Shown: positions 1-6,038 of the stretch, piece by piece
Position numbering within the stretch: the stretch's first letter is position 1
How the letters are laid out: each line of letters starts with the position of its first letter
From: a virus
Length of the DNA: 24,595 bases
Reading direction: 5' to 3' (one strand)
Virus record (IMG/VR): IMGVR_UViG_3300020417_000539
Span: 1 to 24,595 of that record
Notes under the pieces: model-generated
Seen by the model: only the letters and a program-made list of their open reading frames with translations
Told to the model about the DNA's origin: nothing
Database searches by the model: none
Position numbers and translations under genes: made by a program

Positions 1-18
1 GAACGGTTGGGTTAAGTT

Positions 19-141
19 ATGATTCGTGAATCATTTGAGGAATTGTTTGAGCGAGAAAAAGAAATAACCGTTGATTATATCCAAACAATCTCTTTAATAA
101 TACTCGCAATATGTTCTATTATCGTAGGATTATTCGTATGA
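19..141 (+). CDS. Small single-span membrane peptide (40 aa)
   Basis: A 40-codon frame from an ATG at 19 to TGA at 139-141. The N-terminal half is charged and acidic (several Glu, Arg and Lys), and residues about 20-40 form one hydrophobic stretch rich in Ile, Leu and Val that could be a C-terminal transmembrane helix. The stop overlaps the next ATG as ATGA, the arrangement used throughout this strand, which is the main reason to believe it is real. There is no strong Shine-Dalgarno box upstream. No family is recognised. Small membrane peptides in viruses can act in entry, lysis or membrane remodelling, but nothing here decides between these. Confidence 0.5.
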   Translation: MIRESFEELFEREKEITVDYIQTISLIILAICSIIVGLFV

Positions 142-653
142 TAAAACAACGAGGGTTTTTTTTAACGCTTGAGAGTATTTGTGATGAGATTAACAAATCG
201 CAATTAAGCATTGATAATCATTTAGAGGCGGTTTACGATTACGAAGGCGATATGCCTATCAGAATACTTGTGCATGATAACCCACTAACACATCAGATTC
301 AATTCTCAATTGATTCTAAGCAAATGGTGGTATGTGGAAGGAAATACATGGCTATATGGTCTGACGACAAGCAAATGCGAATGCCCCTTCAACCCTTGAA
401 GGCACAGGCATACAAACCACCACATCTCTTAACCAAAGAGCAATTGAAAGGTATTATCACTAACTATTACCTTGCTTTAATTGAAGAATGGTATATTCCA
501 ACACAAGACCAGCCGATCTTATTCAAGATGAATAGAGAGTGGGCTATCAAGTCAAGAGATAAAACACGGTCATTTTTAGAGCAAAATCAATTTGAAAATG
601 ATTTATTTCTTAACTTTGCAGAACCGCGAGAAAAAATAATTGCCTCGCAGTAA
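138..653 (+). CDS. Hypothetical protein
   Basis: A frame of 171 residues from ATG at 138, which overlaps the upstream stop as ATGA. An in-frame ATG at 111 exists but would lie deep inside the preceding small gene, so 138 is preferred. The N-terminal third looks helical (Leu, Ile and charged residues), the middle is strand-like with alternating hydrophobic residues, and the C-terminal third is charged and helical. No signal peptide, membrane span, cysteine cluster or nucleotide-binding motif is visible. A T-rich tract follows the stop, so this may be the last gene of an upstream transcription unit. I do not recognise the family. Confidence 0.7.
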   Translation: MIKQRGFFLTLESICDEINKSQLSIDNHLEAVYDYEGDMPIRILVHDNPLTHQIQFSIDSKQMVVCGRKYMAIWSDDKQMRMPLQPLKAQAYKPPHLLTKEQLKGIITNYYLALIEEWYIPTQDQPILFKMNREWAIKSRDKTRSFLEQNQFENDLFLNFAEPREKIIASQ

Positions 654-663
654 AGCGGTTTTG

Positions 664-677
664 CTAATTCTTTTTTT
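664..677 (+). terminator. T-rich tract, possible archaeal terminator
   Basis: Seven consecutive T residues (671-677) preceded by a T-rich stretch lie 10-25 bp after the stop of the preceding gene and before the next inverted repeat. Archaeal RNA polymerase can terminate at T-rich tracts without a stem-loop. The position, at the end of one gene block and before the only large gap on this strand, fits that role, but the composition alone is weak evidence. Confidence 0.35.
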
Positions 678-678
678 A

Positions 679-726
679 CTTCAAAGGTAGTTAAGGAAAC
701 CTAACTAATCTTACATACCTTTGAAG
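679..726. repeat. Perfect 11-bp inverted repeat with a nested stem
   Basis: CTTCAAAGGTA at 679-689 is exactly the reverse complement of TACCTTTGAAG at 716-726. Inside the 26-nt spacer, AGTTAAGG (689-696) and CCTAACT (700-706) form a second stem with one bulged A and an AAA loop. This is in the 164-bp gap between genes, not in coding sequence. It could be an operator, an RNA hairpin, or a structured replication origin element. The T-tract precedes rather than follows it, so a bacterial-style terminator on the plus strand is unlikely. Confidence 0.6.
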
Positions 727-817
727 AAATAAAATAAATAAACAACAGGCTCGCAGTATCACGGTTATTTCTTTTTTGATTTTAGCGGTTTGTTGAAACA
801 ATTAAGAAGGGGAGAAA

Positions 818-1192
818 GTGGCCGGATATATGGCGAGTAAAACGAATAGACGATTTGTGGCTTCTGTTTGGAGTTATTTAGAACGAAACGGCGAGGCTAC
901 CACATCAGAAATAGCAGATTATATGATGACTAACGATAGAACGAAATTCCACGCGAGGCGTGAGAGATTAGGTGCGGTGCTTTCAAAATCTATATTGTTT
1001 GAAAAGGCGGGTGTTGTGAAAACGATAAACGCATCCGGCAATAATTCAACAAATGTCGTATGGAAATCAAGATCGTTAAAAGAAATCGTGGATAAAGCAA
1101 TCAAGGGTAATTTGAATAGTGATAAATTCCCTAAATTTTTCAAAGAAGCAATAGACAGAAGGAGAGAGATGAATGACCGTGAAAATTGTTGA
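818..1192 (+). CDS. Small winged-helix DNA-binding-like protein
   Basis: 124 residues starting at GTG 818, which is preceded by a strong AAGGGGAG box at a suitable distance; an in-frame ATG at 830 is the alternative. Residues about 10-80 resemble a winged helix-turn-helix: a helix (VASVWSYLERNG), a second helix beginning TSEIADYMM, a basic helix with Arg-rich ARRERLGAVL, then a strand pair (FEKAGVV, NVVWKS). The rest is basic and helical. It resembles two other small proteins of this operon (3279-3608 and the N-terminal part of 5345-5761). As the first gene after the repeat-bearing gap it may regulate the operon or bind viral DNA. Its 3' end overlaps the next gene by 20 bp. Confidence 0.7.
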   Translation: MAGYMASKTNRRFVASVWSYLERNGEATTSEIADYMMTNDRTKFHARRERLGAVLSKSILFEKAGVVKTINASGNNSTNVVWKSRSLKEIVDKAIKGNLNSDKFPKFFKEAIDRRREMNDRENC

Positions 1193-1958
1193 ATACAATC
1201 CTAATACTCCGTTCCCGTCTAAAATGATGGTGTTTGCGGATTCGACAGATGGCTTCGCCCCGTTCTTAGCGGGTATGTCTATGATAGGTAAAGACGAGGT
1301 ATCAGAACCCGACCTTCGTATATTCTATTCCGGCACAGACGGGCAGACAGAAAATACAATCCCCGAACCTATGCCTATCGAATGGATGGGTTATTATGTT
1401 GAGAGCCGAGAAGGAGAAACCATACTTCTATTGAGGGTCGCTGGCGGTGATGTGTCGTGGGATAATGTCTTTACGAGTATTACCGCTTTCATGGATTCTA
1501 ACTTGTCTTCGGATCTTGAAACGGTAGTGGTTTGTTCATCAATTATCTCAAGCACCTTTGCTAATACATTGGGTGAAGGAGAAATATGTATGTATGATTG
1601 GGTGGATGATGAAAGAATCGGTATGTTTATGACTTCTGAGGGGTTCGCCGTTGATGGGGTGGCCGGAATACACGATGTAGGTTGGATGATACCGCACATC
1701 TTGAAGAATATTTACGGCTTCAATCAAGAGCAAGGAGATGAGAAGCAATTGTTTTCTATGTTGTATGCGCCTTCACAGACAAAAGATGTTGATGTGGATG
1801 CGGCTAAGAAGATGTGTGAATTTTACAATCAGTCATGGGATTTAGATACTGATATTGAGATGGTTGATGAAGTAGTCCTTGCTTTACTACAACAAATACG
1901 GCCAGCAGAATCAGACGAATTTATGGGTAATGTCTTTGATTGGGGGGAATCGCATTGA
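1173..1958 (+). CDS. Probable PAC2-like (proteasome assembly chaperone-like) protein
   Basis: 261 residues; ATG 1173 follows a clear AGGAGAG box and lies inside the previous gene. The layout resembles the PAC2 family: an N-terminal strand region, a strand ending VVVCSS near residue 120, a stretch carrying GVAGIHDVGW near 163-172 that matches the Gly-rich 'GxxG' turn of PAC2 proteins, a strand, and then DVDVDAAKKMCEFYNQ near 206-221. That last segment corresponds to the family's typical 'pDpkAAxxll' helix followed by an acidic 'lDxd' helix. The protein is strongly acidic. Archaeal PAC2 homologues help assemble or cap the 20S proteasome. A role in taking over host protein turnover is speculative; the family call is from pattern only, and an unrelated structural explanation remains possible. 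Confidence 0.5.
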   Translation: MTVKIVEYNPNTPFPSKMMVFADSTDGFAPFLAGMSMIGKDEVSEPDLRIFYSGTDGQTENTIPEPMPIEWMGYYVESREGETILLLRVAGGDVSWDNVFTSITAFMDSNLSSDLETVVVCSSIISSTFANTLGEGEICMYDWVDDERIGMFMTSEGFAVDGVAGIHDVGWMIPHILKNIYGFNQEQGDEKQLFSMLYAPSQTKDVDVDAAKKMCEFYNQSWDLDTDIEMVDEVVLALLQQIRPAESDEFMGNVFDWGESH

Positions 1959-3286
1959 ATATCTTTAACACGCTACACAAATTCGTTCAAGATAACCATT
2001 ATGTTGATGTGGAAGATAAGTTAGACATATTCATTTGTTCTATTGGTTCTCACATATTCAACACGCTAAACAAATGTAGCCGATGCGACTTCGATCCCGA
2101 TAGCGCATTAGTCAATGTTGAAGAAGGAGATTTCGCAATAGAGAATTGTCCGTTGCGACACGCCAATATGCCGTTTTACACACCTATGGCTCAATTGCCG
2201 GACACGCGCATACACATACTAATTAGAGGCAACAAGGGTTCGGGTAAATCCGTTCTAATCAATCTGTTCTTAGCAGAACGCACAGGACTTCTTTATTATC
2301 AAAACTCCGATTTAGGAGAAGGGTTTAGAACAATGCTTGCCCCTAACTCATTGACCGAAGCAGGTATGTTCGGTTCTGTTGGTGAAGAAGGAGATATTTT
2401 AGGCCGACCTTTAGCGAGGGAAATGTGCGGCGGATTCTTAGGCTTTGAAGAATTTTCTTCCATGTCTGATGCCGCCAAAAAAGACCATAGCCTTGATATG
2501 AAAAACCAATTGCTGACTTCTCTTGATAACGGCAGGGTGCAGAAGGCCATGCGTAATGGGTGGGTGCGATACACTACACGCTACACAGTATGGGCTGGAA
2601 CGCAACCCGCACGATTTGAGTTAGATTCGGGTCTTGACCGAAGATTCTTCATCATAGATATACAGATGACTCCCGAAAAAGAACGGTTGTTTAAACAGGC
2701 ACAACACGCTCAAGCGAATACTTCGCCGGAAATGCGATTAGACATAGCCAATAGAACCATAGCGATTCGCACATGGTTTAGACAACGCATGGAACAGGCC
2801 GTAGCAAATCCCCCGACAGGAATTATATTCAACGATGATGTGATGGAGTGGATTGACCGACCCGATGTGCGCTCGTTTGAGGCGGATCTATTCCGCAGGA
2901 TATGTATTGGTTATGCTATGATGCAGGAAGAATATGTTGGTGGTGGCCCTCTCATCGTATCACTTGACGATGATTTGAGGCGTATTCTCAATCAGTCGCT
3001 TGAGATGAGGCGAAGGGTGATGGATGCAGACCTTGAATTGATACGCACGACTTTTTGGATGAAAGACCTTCCAAAGTCGCAGTTAGTCAAGGAAATTAGC
3101 AGAATGATTACAAATGGCGACTATCAAATGGCTAAGGTGTGGATTGAAGAAAATCTTGAGGCTCGCTCATGGTATATGGAATACACACCAAAGAAAGCAG
3201 GGCGTGGTCGCAAAGGTATTACTTGCAGATTCGGCAATCCTGCCGAGCCTGTTAAGACTCAGAAGTGGGGTGAAAATAATGAGTAA
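1955..3286 (+). CDS. MCM-like AAA+ ATPase, probable replicative helicase
   Basis: About 443 residues. The best start is TTG 1955, overlapping the upstream TGA and preceded by GGGGGGA; a TTG at 1940 is less likely. Residues 41-69 hold CxxC followed by CxxxH, a possible zinc site like that in the MCM N-terminal domain. Walker A is GNKGSGKS at about 92-99. The Walker B region GFLGFEEFSSM (about 159-169) aligns with the MCM signature in which IDEFDKM is usual. A sensor 1 candidate is WAGTQP (about 213), and an arginine-finger-like GLDRRF lies at about 226-231. The C-terminal region looks like a winged helix. MCM proteins are usually 600-700 residues, so the N-terminal domain is strongly reduced. 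It would unwind DNA ahead of the polymerase encoded downstream. Confidence 0.75.
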   Translation: MNIFNTLHKFVQDNHYVDVEDKLDIFICSIGSHIFNTLNKCSRCDFDPDSALVNVEEGDFAIENCPLRHANMPFYTPMAQLPDTRIHILIRGNKGSGKSVLINLFLAERTGLLYYQNSDLGEGFRTMLAPNSLTEAGMFGSVGEEGDILGRPLAREMCGGFLGFEEFSSMSDAAKKDHSLDMKNQLLTSLDNGRVQKAMRNGWVRYTTRYTVWAGTQPARFELDSGLDRRFFIIDIQMTPEKERLFKQAQHAQANTSPEMRLDIANRTIAIRTWFRQRMEQAVANPPTGIIFNDDVMEWIDRPDVRSFEADLFRRICIGYAMMQEEYVGGGPLIVSLDDDLRRILNQSLEMRRRVMDADLELIRTTFWMKDLPKSQLVKEISRMITNGDYQMAKVWIEENLEARSWYMEYTPKKAGRGRKGITCRFGNPAEPVKTQKWGENNE

Positions 3287-3608
3287 TATTAAGAGAGCGA
3301 AATGGAGTAGGAGTAAAGCCCTTGAATGTGCGGCACGATACCTTGTGGAACAAGGCAGACCAATGAGTGCCGCTACTGTTTATGATAACATGAGATACAA
3401 GAATGATTTAAGGTCGGGTGAAATTGGAAAATTATACAGGGTAAATAGAAGCGCACAAAATTCTATGCAGGTTGCGGCAAGGATGCAACGATGCCCTGCT
3501 TTCAAGAAAGAAAGAATAAACCCAAGAGAACCGTATGTATTCTCCTGCGACAAGGAAACTTATGATAAGTGGTGGCCGGAAGACCCACTAAGGGGGTTGA
3601 GCCGATGA
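3279..3608 (+). CDS. Small winged-helix-like basic protein
   Basis: 109 residues. ATG 3279 lies within the last codons of the helicase gene and follows GGGGTG; the longer in-frame extension upstream overlaps the helicase and has no support. Residues about 10-65 (ALECAARYLVEQGRPMSAAT, then a Tyr/Arg-rich helix NSMQVAARMQRC) resemble the wHTH of the proteins at 818-1192 and 5345-5761, with the same 'helix, glycine, helix, arginine-rich helix' order. The C-terminal tail is Trp, Pro and Arg rich. It is probably DNA-binding. Its stop overlaps the next ATG as ATGA, so the two products are probably translationally coupled. Confidence 0.7.
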   Translation: MSNIKRAKWSRSKALECAARYLVEQGRPMSAATVYDNMRYKNDLRSGEIGKLYRVNRSAQNSMQVAARMQRCPAFKKERINPREPYVFSCDKETYDKWWPEDPLRGLSR

Positions 3609-4231
3609 GAACAAGGCGAGAAATAGAAGATCGAATGGTGCGTGAGGATGACCCATTCTCCGTTGAGGTTCTAAGGTGGGTTCTTGATGGCGGTTGTCCT
3701 ATGTGTAAGCACAAGAACCGTAAGGAATACGAGATACAGATTCACACAGAAGAAGTGGGAACGCATTTCTTAGAAATCAAACATGGTTGGGCGGAAGGAA
3801 CAATCGTTGAACACATGGAGAATCATATTGATTACGATCCGTCTGAGGCCGAACACATAGAGGATGCACGAAGACAATCTATCAACACATTAGATGCCGC
3901 AGAAGACATTGTAAATAGGATTCGTGGCTATCTTGACGAGTTAGAGGAAGAAAAGGAAGCGAGCGGCGGTGGTATCACATCAGAATTTGTAGCCGATGCC
4001 GCCCGTCTGATTGCACAGGCCAATTCAAGTCTAAAATTAGTGGGTCAATTGAAGAAAGAAATCGGTGTTGATTCTCAATTGCTTCTCGCGGAAGCACGAT
4101 TGAATCAGATGAACAGAATACTCGTTGATACTTTGATTGAGCAACCCGAATTATTAGACCGTATCGAAAATAAAATGCGGTTGTTAAATGAACCAACCGT
4201 AATAGATGCTAAATTTGAGGTTAAAGAATGA
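3605..4231 (+). CDS. Zinc-HTH/coiled-coil protein, possible terminase small subunit
   Basis: 208 residues from ATG 3605 (ATGA overlap with the preceding stop, AAGGGGG box just upstream). The N-terminal part has CPMCKH at 31-36 and HMENH at 70-74, a CxxC...HxxxH layout with an HTH-like segment between. This architecture (Cys-pair, helix-turn-helix, then His pair before a long helix) is common in small terminase subunits and related DNA-recognition proteins. Residues about 80-205 are highly charged and helical, with a predicted coiled coil (YLDELEEEKEA) and several leucine heptads, suitable for oligomer formation. No large terminase is in the window, so the packaging role is unproven; a replication accessory role is equally compatible with the context. 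Confidence 0.6.
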   Translation: MRTRREIEDRMVREDDPFSVEVLRWVLDGGCPMCKHKNRKEYEIQIHTEEVGTHFLEIKHGWAEGTIVEHMENHIDYDPSEAEHIEDARRQSINTLDAAEDIVNRIRGYLDELEEEKEASGGGITSEFVADAARLIAQANSSLKLVGQLKKEIGVDSQLLLAEARLNQMNRILVDTLIEQPELLDRIENKMRLLNEPTVIDAKFEVKE

Positions 4232-4485
4232 AGACATGGCGCAAATCCTCAAACAAAACCCTATGGGCGAGGCCGATTTACGAACACGAATGGCCTAAGT
4301 TAATTCAAGCCATGAAGGAAGATGGGCTTCTCGCTATCATACAATCTGATGGTGTTAAGTGGTATGTCGGCGGCTACAAATTAACTGATGTGTCGGTTGC
4401 TGATGCGTGGGGCTTAAAACGAAAACAGATGAATAGGCTCAAGGATTACATCTTAGTTAATGATCCGTTTTTGAGGGATGAATAA
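4228..4485 (+). CDS. Hypothetical small basic protein
   Basis: 85 residues, ATGA overlap with the preceding gene. The sequence is Trp and Lys rich. A central segment (DGVKWYVGGYKLTDVSVADAW) reads as two strands and a turn, followed by a basic helix (GLKRKQMNRLKDYIL) that could contact nucleic acid. No cysteine pairs, P-loop or membrane span. The gene is followed by a TAATG overlap into the next frame, so it belongs to the same coupled gene train. No family recognised. Confidence 0.65.
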   Translation: MKTWRKSSNKTLWARPIYEHEWPKLIQAMKEDGLLAIIQSDGVKWYVGGYKLTDVSVADAWGLKRKQMNRLKDYILVNDPFLRDE

Positions 4486-5144
4486 TGATTATTTTTTCTT
4501 CTGACCCCGAACCGTTCAGAACGGAAAATTGCATTGAGATGTATGGGGAGATAGACACATTACCAACGACACCAAATATAACCTTTATTTTACACGCAGA
4601 TAATTTCACCGAGAAGAAGGCTAACGAATGGTTGCCGATTATCTCACACCGATTAGTGGTAATCACGGACAAATACCCTAAGTTATCTAAGAATCACGAT
4701 GAGCGGATCGCAATTCATCCGAGCCTAAAGAAAAACAACGATGATTATTCACGCAGAATCAAATGGTTATTCGGTTGGACTGATAGACGAAGGGTGTATG
4801 AGCAAATCAAAGATATTCCTATGCCTCTTATGATGGCTTTTGTGAAAGAAAATGTGCATGATATTAACTTGCATCGTCTTTTTGCATCGTCTAATTTTGT
4901 TTTAGGTGAAGACAAGAGTAAATCGATCCTATCATACGGCATAAAACCGACAAACGATAGGATGAAATGGCCTAAGAAGAAGAAGAAAACAGAAGGTGCG
5001 CCCGCCCCATTCCGTTCTGATGATTTGTATTGGGATAAAATAATTACAAAACAGGTTGCAGTAGCCAATGAAGTTAGAGTGCTTAATAAGGACATACCAT
5101 CCGTGATTAAAAAGCGGAAGGAGAGGGAAACTAAATGGCTGTGA
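4485..5144 (+). CDS. Unknown protein, speculatively clamp-loader delta-like
   Basis: 219 residues, starting at ATG 4485, which shares its A with the upstream TAA. The N-terminal ~70 residues alternate strands and helices (IIFSSDPEPF, NITFILHADNF, RLVVITDKY) in a way that recalls the P-loop-less AAA+ fold of clamp-loader delta subunits. Next comes a helical region with WLFGWTDRRRVYEQI and IPMPLMMAFVKENVHDINLHRL that could be a lid or collar. No Walker A is present. The C-terminal ~50 residues are lysine rich (KKKKKTEGAPAPF) and probably disordered. Because only one RFC-type ATPase occurs in the window, a partner subunit is expected somewhere, but this match is weak and structural prediction should decide. 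Confidence 0.6.
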   Translation: MIIFSSDPEPFRTENCIEMYGEIDTLPTTPNITFILHADNFTEKKANEWLPIISHRLVVITDKYPKLSKNHDERIAIHPSLKKNNDDYSRRIKWLFGWTDRRRVYEQIKDIPMPLMMAFVKENVHDINLHRLFASSNFVLGEDKSKSILSYGIKPTNDRMKWPKKKKKTEGAPAPFRSDDLYWDKIITKQVAVANEVRVLNKDIPSVIKKRKERETKWL

Positions 5145-5308
5145 GTATTACAACCGTTTTTTTATGTATGTTGTATTTTCCCTTAGCGGCTTTTTTGTAT
5201 GGTTTATTAGGTGGCGGTAATTCATCTGTGGTGTATCACCCTACCAAAAATAATTACGATGAATCTATTTCCGAAGGTATGATGTGGTATTCTTTGGGTG
5301 ATGAATAA
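5135..5308 (+). CDS. Small membrane protein (57 aa)
   Basis: A 57-codon frame from ATG 5135 to TAA 5306-5308, with a GGAAGGAGAGGG box about 10 nt upstream and a 10-bp overlap with the preceding gene. Residues about 4-27 are a continuous hydrophobic segment (TTVFLCMLYFPLAAFLYGLL) ending in three glycines, so it is either a signal anchor or an N-terminal membrane span. The remaining 30 residues are polar with Tyr, Asn and acidic residues. The ribosome-binding site makes it more convincing than most frames of this size. Function unknown; membrane docking of replication or lysis functions are both possible. Confidence 0.65.
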   Translation: MAVSITTVFLCMLYFPLAAFLYGLLGGGNSSVVYHPTKNNYDESISEGMMWYSLGDE

Positions 5309-5344
5309 AACTATTGAAATAACCACGACTGACTCTTAAATGTT

Positions 5345-5761
5345 ATGAGCGCGAACAACCGGCGCATACGCCGGATTGTTGTTGATTTGTTGTGGGAACA
5401 CGGCGAAAGCACGAAAGAGCGCATGGCTAAACTTTTGGCTAAACACAAATCCGTTAGGAACATACCATCCCCGCATTCTCTTTCGTCTATCTTGAGAAAG
5501 AATACGCAGGTTATCATTGTTGGATCGGAGAAAGTCGAGAATGCCGTTGGTGTGTCGGCTAAACATCTTGTCTATGATATTGACCGATACCTTGTGCGTG
5601 AAAAAGAGGACTTAATCTATACAAGAAGTCCGACTGTGATGACTCCTAAGCAACGAGAGGCGGCACAGAAATGTTCGTGTGGTAAATTGCGAGTATTTCC
5701 GCCGTATTCACCCGATATGTGCCTTCATTGTTATAGAAACCCCGAAAACGATTTTGAATAA
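5345..5761 (+). CDS. Winged-helix protein with C-terminal zinc ribbon
   Basis: 138 residues from ATG 5345. Residues 1-80 form a wHTH-like domain (RRIRRIVVDLLWEHGESTKE, then an Arg/Ser-rich recognition-like helix and a wing ending in AKHLVYDI), similar in order and spacing to the protein at 818-1192. Residues 110-129 carry CSC and CLHC, a probable single zinc ribbon. No Shine-Dalgarno box precedes the start, so it may be read from a leaderless transcript; an AT-rich TTGAAATA lies about 25-32 bp upstream. A strong hairpin-forming repeat sits directly after the start codon. The two-domain layout suggests a transcription regulator of archaeal type, with target unknown. Confidence 0.75.
   Translation: MSANNRRIRRIVVDLLWEHGESTKERMAKLLAKHKSVRNIPSPHSLSSILRKNTQVIIVGSEKVENAVGVSAKHLVYDIDRYLVREKEDLIYTRSPTVMTPKQREAAQKCSCGKLRVFPPYSPDMCLHCYRNPENDFE
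5354..5380 (+). repeat. GC-rich palindrome at the 5' end of a coding region
   Basis: CCGGCG (5359-5364), CATA, CGCCGG (5369-5374) is a perfect 6-bp stem with a 4-nt loop. It is extended by AACAA (5354-5358) and TTGTT (5376-5380) with one unpaired A. It lies in codons 4-12 of the wHTH/zinc protein gene, 10-35 nt after the ATG. In RNA it would make a stable hairpin near the start codon; in DNA it is a possible binding site, perhaps for the protein's own product (autoregulation, inferred). Confidence 0.5.
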
Positions 5762-5776
5762 AGATCACCGCAAAAA

Positions 5777-5795
5777 CAGTTATAAAGTATAACTG
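5777..5795 (+). promoter_or_regulatory. TATA-like promoter inside a perfect 8-bp palindrome
   Basis: CAGTTATAAAGTATAACTG is a perfect inverted repeat (arms of 8 bp, spacer AAG) in the 46-bp gap before the ATG at 5808. Its TTATAAAG core resembles an archaeal TATA box, and it is centred about 22 bp upstream of the ATG, near the spacing expected for a short-leader or leaderless transcript. A site that is both TATA box and palindrome could be covered by a dimeric repressor. A weak GAGG (5797-5800) just before the ATG may also serve as ribosome-binding site. Confidence 0.5.
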
Positions 5796-5807
5796 CGAGG
5801 ACTATAT

Positions 5808-6038
5808 ATGAGAGCGAAGACGATACCCCATGTCGAATATGAAATTTTTAACCACCTTTTAGATACGGTGGATATTGAGCCATTACGCCGCCGCTTGTGT
5901 CCGGCTGGCGATACTGTGGCTAAGGAACGATTTGAGAAAGGTTTTGAGTCGGCGGCTAACTTGATTAACAATTTATGTGAGCGAAGACTACACCGATTGC
6001 CGGAACAACACCCCGACTACAAGGAGAAGGGCGAATGA
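5808..6038 (+). CDS. Hypothetical small charged helical protein
   Basis: 76 residues. ATG 5808 follows the TATA-like palindrome and a GAGG box. The sequence is mostly helical with a balance of Arg/Lys and Glu, including LLDTVDIEPLRRRLCP and a second helix AKERFEKGFESAANLINNL. No zinc site, P-loop or membrane span. It is the first gene after an internal promoter candidate and overlaps the next gene by 4 bp (ATGA). No family recognised. Confidence 0.6.
   Translation: MRAKTIPHVEYEIFNHLLDTVDIEPLRRRLCPAGDTVAKERFEKGFESAANLINNLCERRLHRLPEQHPDYKEKGE

Larger units (their letters stand above)
644..766 (+). repeat. Imperfect 17-bp direct repeat pair in the main intergenic gap
   Basis: CTCGCAGTAAAGCGGTT at 644-660 recurs as CTCGCAGTATCACGGTT at 750-766, 14 of 17 positions identical. 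A shorter AGCGGTTT occurs at 654-661 and again at 784-791. The first copy also pairs with an inverted GCGAG at 626-630 (loop of 13 nt), so a small hairpin can form across the end of the upstream gene. Repeated binding-site-like words in an AT-rich gap ahead of a replication operon suggest a regulator or initiator binding region. This is inference. Confidence 0.5.

Noticed and set aside
679-726. Inverted repeat as a bacterial-type intrinsic terminator
   Set aside because: No T-run follows the stem on the plus strand, and the archaeal character of the genes makes such a terminator unlikely.
919-1748. Minus-strand frames opposite the wHTH and PAC2-like genes
   Set aside because: They are antisense to well-supported genes with good starts and overlaps, and show no domain signature.
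4745-5095. 116-codon minus-strand frame with hydrophobic stretches
   Set aside because: It is antisense to 4485-5144; hydrophobic runs arise from the lysine-rich codons on the other strand, and there is no start signal.
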